Origin: Planctomycetota bacterium | GTDB taxonomy: Bacteria; Planctomycetota; Planctomycetia; Planctomycetales; Planctomycetaceae | DNA: 64,000 nt | Reading direction: 5' to 3' | Assembly (NCBI GenBank): GCA_022600195.1 | Contig: JAHZKX010000045.1 | Span: forward strand, 346,458 to 410,457 | Shown: positions 56,061 through 64,000 of the stretch, piece by piece | How positions within the stretch are numbered: position 1 is the stretch's first letter | Layout of the letters: each line of letters opens with the position of its first letter | Position numbers and translations under genes: made by a program | Notes under the pieces: generated by a model | Told to the model about the DNA's origin: nothing | Databases searched by the model: none | Seen by the model: only the letters and a program-made list of their open reading frames with translations

Positions 56061-57434
56061 CTAATCAAAGTGCGATTTATTTCTCAGCAAATGATGATAG
56101 TGCTGAGCAAAACGGTGCGATTCATCGCGTACGTATTGCAGAAGTCGTAAGCCGTACGAGTGGCGGCTTAGACGGCGGGGTTCGGTTTCGCCGGGCACGA
56201 AGACTTCTTCTTCGCGTTTGGCCAGTGAGATCGTAAAGGGAGGTTCCACTCCCAGTTCCTGCATCGCGGTCATGGCCGCGTTGAGCTGGCCTTTGCCGCC
56301 GTCGATCAAGAGGATGTCGGGGAAGCTTTCCCCTTCCTGATGCAGTCGCCGAATCCGGCGACTGACGACTTCACGAATCGAAGCATAATCGTCGATCCCT
56401 TTGACGGTCCGGATTTTGAAACGTTTGTAGCCATGCTTGAAAGGCAGTCCGTCGATGAACTGCACCAGGCTGGCCACCGTTTGGCCGCCCTGGAGATGCG
56501 CGATGTCGACCCCTTCGATTCGGCGGGGCAACTCGGGCAGCTGGAATACTTTTTTCAGCCCCTGCATCCCTTTTTTCGGATCGATATAAAACACTTCTGG
56601 CTGCGCATGATCTTCCAGATTGCCGCGCTCGTGCAGGCTATCCAGCAATTGAATTTCATCCCGCAGGCGCGCCGCCGTTTCGTAATGCTTTTCTTCCGAG
56701 GCGGCCTGCATCTCTTTTTTCATCTCATTGATCAGGCGATTTTTTTTGCCATCCAGAAACAGTTTCAGCTTGTTGATATCCTTCCGGTAGTCCTCTTTGC
56801 TGATCCGCAAATTGCAGGGAGCCGTACATTGATTGATGCTGTGCAACAGGCAAGGGCGGAACCATCGCCATTTTTCGTCTCCGTCTTCAATGTCCAGAGA
56901 ACAATTTCGGAAGCGGAAGATTTTTTGCAAAACAGTGATCGTCCCCCGCAGCTGCTTGGCGTTGGTAAACGGGCCGTACAGCTTGGTGCCTTTGCTTTGT
57001 GGCGTGCGCGTGAATTCCACACGGGGGAAATCTTCACGCGTGGTGATTTCGAGATAAGGAAACGTTTTATCGTCTTTGAGTTCGGAATTGAATCGGGGTC
57101 GAGTGTCCTTGATGAGCCGGGCTTCCAGCAGCAGCGCATCGACTTCGGTTTCCGTCTCCAGATAATCGATGTCGGCGATTTCTGTAAAGAGTTCGGCAGT
57201 TCGACGATCAACGGCAGCAGCTTGCGTGAAATAACTCGATGCGCGGCTTTTCAGGTTGACCGCTTTGCCGATGTAAATCACGCGTCCTTGAGCATCTTTC
57301 ATCAGATACACGCCAGGGGTAGTAGGAAAGGTGCGCACTTTTTCCTGAGGTGTTTGCGCAGCTGCCTCCGTCGCCGGAATCACCGGTTCTGTCGGCAAAG
57401 ATTCATTGTCAGGAAGAGGATCTGTATCAGACAC
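56061..57434 (-). CDS. uvrC: UvrC, short form
   Basis: 457 residues, against about 600 in most bacteria. The GIY-YIG nuclease (FPTTPGVYLMKDAQGRVIYIGKAVNLKSRASSYF, quoted in part) begins after a 35-residue leader and makes the 3' incision. A UvrB-binding UVR motif is at about 225-260 (EEKHYETAARLRDEIQLL). The RNase H-like 5' nuclease keeps its Asp-Asp-Asp-His set: EGVDIAHLQG, GIDDYASI, LLIDGGKG, RDESHRFA. The protein stops directly after the last of these, so the C-terminal helix-hairpin-helix pair is absent, and the spacer between UVR and nuclease is much shorter than usual. Both active sites look intact. Confidence 0.92.
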   Translation of the reverse strand: MSDTDPLPDNESLPTEPVIPATEAAAQTPQEKVRTFPTTPGVYLMKDAQGRVIYIGKAVNLKSRASSYFTQAAAVDRRTAELFTEIADIDYLETETEVDALLLEARLIKDTRPRFNSELKDDKTFPYLEITTREDFPRVEFTRTPQSKGTKLYGPFTNAKQLRGTITVLQKIFRFRNCSLDIEDGDEKWRWFRPCLLHSINQCTAPCNLRISKEDYRKDINKLKLFLDGKKNRLINEMKKEMQAASEEKHYETAARLRDEIQLLDSLHERGNLEDHAQPEVFYIDPKKGMQGLKKVFQLPELPRRIEGVDIAHLQGGQTVASLVQFIDGLPFKHGYKRFKIRTVKGIDDYASIREVVSRRIRRLHQEGESFPDILLIDGGKGQLNAAMTAMQELGVEPPFTISLAKREEEVFVPGETEPRRLSRHSYGLRLLQYVRDESHRFAQHYHHLLRNKSHFD

Positions 57435-57513
57435 GTCATCAGTTTCCTGAAAAGCTTCGAACGTGATCGGGGAATTCGCTGAGATTCTGAATTATAGATG
57501 GTCAACTGCAAAA

Positions 57514-58629
57514 TCAGAAGGTGCGATTTTCTTCGATCATCTGTTTCACGACTTCCCTTCGATCTCCGGTTGCTTCCATGATCTCCAACTGCCGTTTGGC
57601 GCCGGATTTGTGAATCAGATCATAGATGCCGTTTAATTCGTTCGTACACTTCAGCTGTTCCGACATTGGGCTAACCAGCTCCACCAGATGTTTCGTGGAA
57701 TCATGGACTGAGAAAAGTTCATAGCTGTCGCTATTTACCAGACTGGCATCGATTCCATAACGGGTGGCCCTCCATTTATTTTGCTGGACCATCATGGGAT
57801 GATGCTGCAGTTGATAGGCGCCTTCATCGATTTCATCGGAAATGCATTTGACGAGACATTGCACAAACGCGGTCAGTGAGATGACCTGCTCCAGATTGGC
57901 AGGCATATCGCAAACCCGGATTTCCACAGTACCGAAGTTATGATGCGGTCGAATGTCCCACCAGATTTCTCGAATCGTATTGATGAAACCGGTGCTGATT
58001 AAGTGATTGATGAGCCACGTGTATTCACTCCAGTTACGCATGGCGGGGGGCAGTCCCGCGGTGGGTAATCCTTCCATGATTTTGGAACGATTCGAATGCA
58101 GACCGGTGTTACGACCTTCCCAGAAAGGAGAGTTCGAAGAGAGTGCTAACAGCAAAGGCAGGTATCTCAACATGCGGTCACACACCATGACGGCTTTATC
58201 ACCGGAATCGACGCCGACATGGATATGTAATCCAAACGTGACCAGTCTGCGGGCGACATCCTGCATCAGGTCGACCAGTTCGTAGTAGCGATCGTTGACC
58301 GTAATTTCCTGGTCACGCCAGGAAGAGAAAGGGTGCGTCGCCGCCCAGAACAGTTTCAGCCCCAGTTTGTCTGCAGCCGCGTTGACATCGTTCAGTTTAC
58401 CTGTCAGATCTTCACGAACATCCGCAACCGTGCGGCAGATTCCCGTATTAATTTCGAGATAACTCTGCATCAATTCCGGTTTGACAGATTTCGCCGTTTC
58501 TTCCGGGAGCTGCGCCAGTAACTCCATGATGGAACTTGAGAGGGCAAATGTTTCTGCATTCACCATCTGCAATTCCAGTTCCACGCCCAGAGTCGGGTAT
58601 TCATTTCTTGCAAAAGAAATTGTTCCCAT
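57514..58629 (-). CDS. YbdK-type carboxylate-amine ligase (GCS2 family)
   Basis: 371-residue ATP-dependent ligase related to glutamate-cysteine ligase type 2. PTLGVELELQMVNAETFAL near residue 13 holds the metal-binding glutamates. LVTFGLHIHVGVDSGDKAV near residue 135 and NFGTVEIRVCDMPANLEQV near residue 233 carry the family's His and Glu-Arg motifs. YbdK proteins have weak glutamate-cysteine ligase activity in E. coli; the true substrate pair is unknown. The gene begins four bases after the stop of the M20 gene on the same strand, so they likely form an operon. Confidence 0.9.
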   Translation of the reverse strand: MGTISFARNEYPTLGVELELQMVNAETFALSSSIMELLAQLPEETAKSVKPELMQSYLEINTGICRTVADVREDLTGKLNDVNAAADKLGLKLFWAATHPFSSWRDQEITVNDRYYELVDLMQDVARRLVTFGLHIHVGVDSGDKAVMVCDRMLRYLPLLLALSSNSPFWEGRNTGLHSNRSKIMEGLPTAGLPPAMRNWSEYTWLINHLISTGFINTIREIWWDIRPHHNFGTVEIRVCDMPANLEQVISLTAFVQCLVKCISDEIDEGAYQLQHHPMMVQQNKWRATRYGIDASLVNSDSYELFSVHDSTKHLVELVSPMSEQLKCTNELNGIYDLIHKSGAKRQLEIMEATGDRREVVKQMIEENRTF

Positions 58630-58633
58630 GTGT

Positions 58634-59911
58634 TTAATGACCTTTTTTGATGGTTTGCGGGTTCAGTGAGAGTAAGAGCGCCGTCTGCAGCAGGATGCGA
58701 CTGCCCAGGGCCAGAGAGCGTTCGTCGATGTCGAAGTAGGGCGAATGCAAAAACGCGTTTTTCTGATCCGGTTTCGCACATCCCAATCGTAACATCGAGC
58801 CGGGACTTGAATCCTGATAGATCGAAAAATCTTCTCCCCCCATACTGGGCAAATCAATCTGGCCCACCTGTTGATCTCCCAGTACGTCTTTCGCTGCCTG
58901 TTCCAAAGTTGCCGTTATAGAGGAATCATTGACTACTGCAGGTAAGGGAGATTTGAAAAGAAGTTCGATTCTTGTCCCTGTACTCAGTGCAATTCCCTGA
59001 GCAATCTCCTCAATTTTTTTATGGAGAACATCCCGGGAATGATCGTTGGTCGATCGTAGCGACCCTTTCAGTAATGCAATTTCAGGAATAACATTCGGTG
59101 CCTGCCCGGAGGTGATTTGCCCGATCGTAAAGACGGCGGGCGTGCGCGAGTCGATGGAACGAGGCAGATTCTGATACAGGCTGGAGACTAACTGGGCGGC
59201 TGTGGTTATCGGATCGTTTCCATGATGAGGCCGCGCCGCATGACCGCCTGTTCCATGAATCTCGAAGTGAACTTCATCGCAGAAAGCGGTCATCACACCG
59301 TAACGGACCTTTGCCATTCCTGCATCAATTTCAGGATCCATGTGCAAGCCGATGATGGCGGATACGTTTTCCATCACCCCCTGTTTGACCATCCAGCGTG
59401 CACCCAGGCAGATTTCTTCGGCAGGTTGAAATATTAATCGCAAGCGGAGACCCTGATTTGGCCAGTCTTTGTCGTACGTCGCTGCAACTTTTCTGGCACT
59501 GAGCGCCACCCCTAAGACGATCGCCGTATGTGCGTCGTGACCACAGAGATGGCCCACACCTGGATTGTGTGAGCAGTAGTCGACTTCTTTTTGATCGGTA
59601 ATCCGCAAGGCATCGATATCTCCACGAATGGCAATCAACGGGGAATCGGGGCCTGGCGTTCCCAAAGTCAAATCGACAGTCACGCCAACATTATTGTCCA
59701 TCAATTGTGGTTCAAGACCGAGTTCGCGTAACGTTTCACAAATCAGTTGTGAAGTCTTGAATTCTTCGCCACTGACTTCCGGGTTTTTATGTAGTGTGCG
59801 CCGAATGTCGATTAACGTTGGCTCAAGCTCGCTCAGTTCTCGTTCCAGTTGTTTTGAGGTCGACTGATAGTAGGCTTTGATTTCGGACTGATCGAGAGAA
59901 AATGATGCCAC
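58634..59911 (-). CDS. M20 family amidohydrolase (hippurate/N-acyl amino acid hydrolase type)
   Basis: 425 residues. GHLCGHDAHTAIVLGVAL near residue 125 supplies metal-binding His-Asp-His residues, RLIFQPAEEICLGARWM near residue 162 the catalytic Glu pair, and FEIHGTGGHAARPHHGNDPI near residue 215 the lid-domain histidine. GGEDFSIYQDSSPG and the late LHSPYFDIDERSLALG complete the peptidase fold. The enzyme should cleave N-acyl or aromatic amide bonds of amino acids in the cytoplasm. It is paired with the YbdK-like ligase downstream, and a small inverted repeat precedes it. Confidence 0.92.
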   Translation of the reverse strand: MASFSLDQSEIKAYYQSTSKQLERELSELEPTLIDIRRTLHKNPEVSGEEFKTSQLICETLRELGLEPQLMDNNVGVTVDLTLGTPGPDSPLIAIRGDIDALRITDQKEVDYCSHNPGVGHLCGHDAHTAIVLGVALSARKVAATYDKDWPNQGLRLRLIFQPAEEICLGARWMVKQGVMENVSAIIGLHMDPEIDAGMAKVRYGVMTAFCDEVHFEIHGTGGHAARPHHGNDPITTAAQLVSSLYQNLPRSIDSRTPAVFTIGQITSGQAPNVIPEIALLKGSLRSTNDHSRDVLHKKIEEIAQGIALSTGTRIELLFKSPLPAVVNDSSITATLEQAAKDVLGDQQVGQIDLPSMGGEDFSIYQDSSPGSMLRLGCAKPDQKNAFLHSPYFDIDERSLALGSRILLQTALLLSLNPQTIKKGH

Positions 59912-59946
59912 TGAAAGCTCCGGTGGTGCTAGCCAGGATTGAAATG

Positions 59947-59965
59947 GACTGTCCTTAATACAGTC
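59947..59965. promoter_or_regulatory. Inverted repeat upstream of the M20 gene
   Basis: GACTGT at 59947-59952 and ACAGTC at 59960-59965 are perfect palindrome halves seven bases apart, 36 bases before the M20 start. The size and position fit an operator for a dimeric repressor, without other support. Confidence 0.3.
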
Positions 59966-60136
59966 TATTAATCGCAGACTGAGATGGAAAACTCGTATTT
60001 ATACTTCTTATTTTAATAAGATTAAGGTTATCATAAAGGAATAACGTACAAACTAAAGAGTTCAGCAAAAAAATAAATAGTATCACAGTGCACAAAATGA
60101 TTCATTCAAGGCACCTTGAGTACAGGAAGCAGCTAG

Positions 60137-61666
60137 ATGAAAGAAATCAACTCGGATCGTCGTAATCTTCTCAAAGGGGCCGTAGCCACTTCGCTCGCGT
60201 CACTGGCGGGGAATCTGTCCTTGAACACGGCGCAGGCAGCAGGTGCCGATCCCGATTTAATCCACCGCGAAAATTTGAAAGAGGGTTCCGCTGACTGGCA
60301 ATTGACCCGTGTGCAGCTCGATAAACGTGCCGGTTTTCGTTCCCCCAAGATCGAAGGCTACTGCTCGAAGCAGAGTGTCGCAGCCGGGGAGAAACTGGAT
60401 ATTATGGTTTCCACGCGTCCCGCACAGGAATTCAAAATTGAAATCTTTCGCACGGGTTACTATGACGGGCGTGGTGCACGATTGATGAAAACGATTGGTC
60501 CCTTGCAAGGTAAACCACAGCCTGTGCCAAAACCGGGCAAAAAGAATTTGCATGAATGTCATTGGGAGTCTGCTGTTTCGATGACGATACCTGACGACTG
60601 GACCAGTGGCGTTTATCTGGGGCGCCTCTCAACTCTCAAAGACAAAACGGGGCATGGTTACTGGCAGAGTTATGTGGTTTTCATTGTGAAGGATGATCGT
60701 CCCGCTGATATTCTGTTTCAATGTTCTGACAATACCTGGCAGGCTTATAACAGGTGGCCAGACAATTACTCGGTTTATACCGATCCCAAAGGAAATCAGG
60801 GCCCCTGGGCCGACGTCAGTTTTGATCGGCCTTATGCCAAGTATGCGCAGATTTACGAGAACCCGCAGTCCGTGGGATCGGGTGAATGGCTCTGCTTTGA
60901 ATTTCCGTTTGCCTATTGGCTGGAAAAGCACGGCTACGATGTGTCCTATTGCTCCAACAGTGATATGGTGACTCCCGAACGTGGCTTGAAATGCAAATCG
61001 TTTTTATCCGTCGGCCACGATGAATACTGGGACATTAAACAGTATAACTCGGTTGTCAAAATGCGCGATGAGGGAGTCAATCTGTTGTTCTTTTCCGGTA
61101 ACTCGGTCTGCTGGGTGACACCTCTGTTGGACAGTACCGACGGGCGACCGAAACGAATTATGTTTCGCGGCGGTCCCTATGGCGGGAAATACAAGTACGC
61201 AGAAGACCGCGAACGTGATAACGGCCCGTTTCCCCACCGCGGTCCCGATGAAGGTTATCTGATGGGCTCCCGGAATGTGGACCCGGTCAACGGAGGCGGC
61301 GACTGGGTATGCGAACTGCCCGATCACTGGATCTTTGAAAAGACCGGTATGAAAAAGGGAGATTCCATTCCCGGCTTGATCGGCTGGGAATATCACGGTG
61401 ACCCACCGACCGATATCCCCGGTCTGGAAATCGTCGCGAAAGGCACCGCGTTACAGGGGGGCGTGAATCCACAGCAGTGGACCGCAACCATCTATCCCGG
61501 CCCTAAAAAGAATTTTGTGTTCAATGCCTCAACGATCTTCTGGTGTCAGGATCTCTCCAGTCCACCCGGGCATATGCTTCCCTGGTCACACTGGTCAAGA
61601 CCGCATGGACCCGATGATCGCGTGCAGCAGATCACACATAATATCATGCGTCGCGCGATTTCCTGA
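60137..61666 (+). CDS. Exported N,N-dimethylformamidase beta subunit-like protein
   Basis: 509 residues. SDRRNLLKGAVATSLASLAGNL is a twin-arginine signal. The body matches the large-subunit C-terminal region of N,N-dimethylformamidase: FRTGYYDGRGARLM near residue 112, GVYLGRLSTLKDKTGHGYWQS near residue 160, ILFQCSDNTWQAYNRWPDN near residue 194, KSFLSVGHDEYWDIKQYN near residue 290 and GNSVCWVTPLLD near residue 320. In the enzyme these parts bind a mononuclear iron with Tyr and Glu ligands, so an amidase-type iron protein is plausible. No small-subunit gene is adjacent. Confidence 0.88.
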   Translation: MKEINSDRRNLLKGAVATSLASLAGNLSLNTAQAAGADPDLIHRENLKEGSADWQLTRVQLDKRAGFRSPKIEGYCSKQSVAAGEKLDIMVSTRPAQEFKIEIFRTGYYDGRGARLMKTIGPLQGKPQPVPKPGKKNLHECHWESAVSMTIPDDWTSGVYLGRLSTLKDKTGHGYWQSYVVFIVKDDRPADILFQCSDNTWQAYNRWPDNYSVYTDPKGNQGPWADVSFDRPYAKYAQIYENPQSVGSGEWLCFEFPFAYWLEKHGYDVSYCSNSDMVTPERGLKCKSFLSVGHDEYWDIKQYNSVVKMRDEGVNLLFFSGNSVCWVTPLLDSTDGRPKRIMFRGGPYGGKYKYAEDRERDNGPFPHRGPDEGYLMGSRNVDPVNGGGDWVCELPDHWIFEKTGMKKGDSIPGLIGWEYHGDPPTDIPGLEIVAKGTALQGGVNPQQWTATIYPGPKKNFVFNASTIFWCQDLSSPPGHMLPWSHWSRPHGPDDRVQQITHNIMRRAIS

Positions 61667-61716
61667 TTGTCCGATAAGCATGATATACAACAGGAACGAT
61701 TGTCTGCAGGAAACGT

Positions 61717-62178
61717 TTACTGGTCCAACTTCTCAATACGTGCAATGTGCCGTCCTCCTTCGAATGGCGTCTTCAGCCAGATGTCGATGAGTTCATACGC
61801 ATCGTGCAGGGATACCATTCGCTCCCCCATGGAAATCATGTTCGCATTATTATGCAAACGCGCCAGGCGGGCCGACTTTTCATTCCAGCAAACCGCACAA
61901 CGAACACCCTTAATGCGATTGGCGGCGATCGCTTCACCGTTGCCAGAGCCTCCAAGCACAATACCTCGATCAAAGGTTCCTTCAGCGACTGCTTTCGCTG
62001 CCGGGAAAACAAAATCTGGATAATCAACCGACTCTGTGGAGTCAGTCCCGATGTCCTCCACCTGATATCCCTTTTTGGTGAGGTGCTCAATAATCCGTCG
62101 TTTGTACCGGTAACCGGCATGATCTGATGCGATCACGATTTTTTTGACCGGTTGTTCTGCGGGAGCGGGTGAAGTCAT
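61717..62178 (-). CDS. rpiB: Ribose 5-phosphate isomerase B
   Basis: 153-residue RpiB/LacA family isomerase interconverting ribose 5-phosphate and ribulose 5-phosphate. VIASDHAGYRYKRRIIEHL near residue 15 binds the phosphate end. GIVLGGSGNGEAIAANRIKG near residue 70 has the Glu-type active site used by the Mycobacterium tuberculosis enzyme instead of the Cys of E. coli RpiB. LHNNANMISMGERM follows near residue 107. Cytoplasmic and single-gene, convergent with the dimethylformamidase-like gene. Confidence 0.92.
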   Translation of the reverse strand: MTSPAPAEQPVKKIVIASDHAGYRYKRRIIEHLTKKGYQVEDIGTDSTESVDYPDFVFPAAKAVAEGTFDRGIVLGGSGNGEAIAANRIKGVRCAVCWNEKSARLARLHNNANMISMGERMVSLHDAYELIDIWLKTPFEGGRHIARIEKLDQ

Positions 62179-62323
62179 TCGATTAAAATTCTAGTTTTGT
62201 TAAGACTGAATAGTCACGTACTTGAATCGCAGGTTCTGCAGCCGAGTGGCATCAGAATCCAACGATAACAGGTTTGCTCTCAAGCACGTAGGAATAAAAA
62301 TGAAAGCAGGGAATTCAGATGTA

Positions 62324-63583
62324 CTATTTACCGATACGATAGAGTTGTGTTTTTGTACGAATTAGCAGAGTGTCGCCGGCCACCGCGTAGGAAGCCAGTG
62401 TTGGAGCCTTAAGATCGTTGCGACCAATCTCCCGGTACTTTTTACCCGCGGCAATCACAGTGGTTTCGCCTGCTTCGCTCTGGAAGTAGATCTTCCCATT
62501 TGCATACAGCGGTGAAGCAGAGTAGTTTCCGCCCACGCGTTCTTTCCAGATCAGTTCGCCGGTCTTGGCATCGAAGCATTGGGCAATCCCTTTGTCGCTG
62601 ACTGCATAGAGTTCATCGCCGACCACGATCAGGGAAGGGGTGTGGGGAATCTGGCTTTTGTTCGACCATGCCAGATGTGTATCGGTGACATCTCCTTTAC
62701 CATCCGGGCGGATTGCCAGCAATGAAGGCCGATCATAACTGGTAGTCACAAAGATCAGTCCATGACTGAAAACCGGGCGAGGGATAACCGAGTATCCCGT
62801 ATAGTTCAGCCGCCAGATTTCTTTGCCATCTACGGGTGAATGGCCGGAAATTACATCAGTTCCCGGAGCGACGATTTGCTGATTTCCATTGACGCTAATC
62901 AGTAAGGGAGTTCCGAACGAAAACTTTTTACGACCCTCAACATTGCGTTCGACTTTCCAGATAATCTTGCCTGTGTTCCGGTCGAGGGCGACGATGAAAT
63001 TTGCTCCTTTGCCATCACAGATAATGACCAGCTTGTCATCAACAATAATCGGCGAGCCACCATTGCCGTGCTGCATCTGGTATTTGAGTTCGTTTGTTTT
63101 CCAGATGACATCGCCGTCCAGGCTCAGGCAGGCGGTGCCATGGGTTCCAAAATGAACGTAAATCACTTTGCCATCCGAAATCGGCGTCGGGCTGGCGTGG
63201 CTGTTCTTCTTGTGAATCCGTTGTGCGGTTTCTTTCGTCTGGTGGAAGATCTCTTTTTTCCAGAGAATCTTACCACTCTCCAGATTAAGACAGATCAGTT
63301 GCAGGCTTTGATCGGGAGAGGTTTCTGATTCGGAAGAGACGGCTGACGTGACATACACTTTTTTGCCAACCACAATTGGGGATGACCAGCCAACACCAGG
63401 GATATCCGTTTTCCACAACACGTTCTCCGTCGGACTCCATGTGGTGGGCAAGGCTTTCCCTGTAGAATGGCCCTGTCCGGTGGGACCGCGAAATTCAAAC
63501 CATTCTTCCGCATTGAGCTGCTGAGAAGACAGATAAGTCACGATTGATAGAATGCAGATGCTGGCAATTTTGAAAACACTCAC
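62324..63583 (-). CDS. Secreted PQQ-like beta-propeller protein
   Basis: 419 residues with a signal peptide (IASICILSIVTYLSSQQLNA). WFEFRGPTGQGHSTGKALP and TDIPGVGWSSPIVVGKKVYVTSA open the planctomycete propeller form. Blades repeat as LICLNLESGKILWKKE, FIVALDRNTGKIIWKVE and AQCFDAKTGELIWKER. There are seven or eight of these and no second domain. GTG at 63583 is preceded on the minus strand by AGGAGG, about ten bases away. The role is probably periplasmic binding or structural. Confidence 0.88.
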   Translation of the reverse strand: MSVFKIASICILSIVTYLSSQQLNAEEWFEFRGPTGQGHSTGKALPTTWSPTENVLWKTDIPGVGWSSPIVVGKKVYVTSAVSSESETSPDQSLQLICLNLESGKILWKKEIFHQTKETAQRIHKKNSHASPTPISDGKVIYVHFGTHGTACLSLDGDVIWKTNELKYQMQHGNGGSPIIVDDKLVIICDGKGANFIVALDRNTGKIIWKVERNVEGRKKFSFGTPLLISVNGNQQIVAPGTDVISGHSPVDGKEIWRLNYTGYSVIPRPVFSHGLIFVTTSYDRPSLLAIRPDGKGDVTDTHLAWSNKSQIPHTPSLIVVGDELYAVSDKGIAQCFDAKTGELIWKERVGGNYSASPLYANGKIYFQSEAGETTVIAAGKKYREIGRNDLKAPTLASYAVAGDTLLIRTKTQLYRIGK

Positions 63584-64000
63584 GTCAGCAAGTCCTCCTG
63601 TTTGAGGCTGGAATGTGTACCTATGTGTAATTAGAGTTTTGTTAATGATTTAATTCTGGCACAATAGAGCAAGTCTGGCAAGTAATGCGGGCTGTCTCAG
63701 GGCCTTGTCCGGCAAGATTTTTAGGCCCGGAAAAGATTTAACCGGGAATTCAAAGATTTGAGGAGGTAGTTCATTGACACTTTAAGGGGGACGGATATGA
63801 TTAACGAACCTGATTTATTTCCGGTGGGCGAAAATTGTTCGCACATTGGTTTTAAATAGAGTTCTTTGACAAAATGGTTGGTGGCCCCAAATTTTAAGAG
63901 TGGAAGCCGGTACGTTCTGGAAGTGATTCTTTCGAGAATTGTGGAAGGAATGTATTAAGGTATTTTTAAATTATTGAGCCAATCTTTAGCGCATCAGGCA
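63584..64000. other. Gap at the right edge with a possible tiny leader ORF
   Basis: 417 bases without a normal gene. A 20-codon frame (63797-63859, ending in TAG) has a strong AAGGGGGA ribosome site just before its ATG. Perfect TTGACA hexamers occur at 63774-63779 and 63866-63871 and an AGGAGGT at 63761-63767. These may belong to a gene beyond the window. Confidence 0.4.

Noticed and set aside
56340..57482. 380-codon open frame antisense to uvrC
   Set aside because: It is the mirror of the well-conserved uvrC coding strand, shows no family pattern and lacks a ribosome binding site.

Overview
The window looks like chromosomal DNA of a planctomycete. It combines families almost diagnostic of that phylum: a DUF1552 protein paired with a DUF1587/1595/1592/1588/1585 cytochrome protein, a Tat-exported DUF1501 protein, a large PVC-type dehydrogenase with HEAT-like repeats and a terminal heme site, and three secreted or membrane-anchored PQQ-type beta-propellers. 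Base composition is close to 50% G+C. A Gimesia-like member of Planctomycetales is my best guess, inferred from gene content only. No tRNA, rRNA, IS element, phage or CRISPR array was seen.

Layout. 1-1.4 kb: end of hisC, then hisB. 2.1-6.7 kb: an orphan PD-(D/E)XK-like protein, a strong terminator, and the DUF1552 / DUF1592 pair on the minus strand. 7.1-10.1 kb: a tripartite tricarboxylate transporter in which substrate-binding protein and small membrane subunit are fused, followed by TctA. 10.2-16.6 kb: a membrane glycosyltransferase, lgt, a DUF1501 protein, an ECF-like sigma factor and a YHYH protein. 16.9-19.5 kb: a secreted esterase with a large unassigned C-terminal half. 19.5-25.7 kb: a six-gene minus-strand operon of complex I membrane-arm homologues (A-, H-, J-, K-, L- and M-like). 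25.8-31.3 kb: TfoX C-terminal protein, gamma-glutamylcyclotransferase-like protein, a frameshifted DUF1569 gene, CoA-disulfide reductase/rhodanese fusion, a pentapeptide-TIR protein, a small membrane protein and RNase PH. 31.4-36 kb: queE, purE-purK, a sugar phosphate isomerase-like TIM barrel and a DinB-like protein. 36-45 kb: a PQQ propeller carrying an embedded Rossmann segment, two small orphans, ada, a K+ channel with RCK domain and type III glutamine synthetase. 45.6-64 kb: further propeller, cytochrome and hydrolase proteins, short uvrC, a YbdK-type ligase, an M20 amidohydrolase, an N,N-dimethylformamidase-like protein and rpiB.

The most unusual region is the complex I-like operon. It holds only membrane subunits. 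No B, C, D, E, F, G or I gene lies beside it, and hand alignment shows that the acidic residues normally essential for proton movement are replaced in the K-, L- and M-like subunits, while the folds, and two lysines of the M-like subunit, persist. Either it is a degenerate paralogue of complex I or a membrane complex with a different job. Other items to check are a sigma-54-type promoter and structured leader ahead of glutamine synthetase III, the pentapeptide-TIR protein, a UvrC lacking its usual C-terminal and middle parts, and a TTCGTG-periodic intergenic repeat seen twice.
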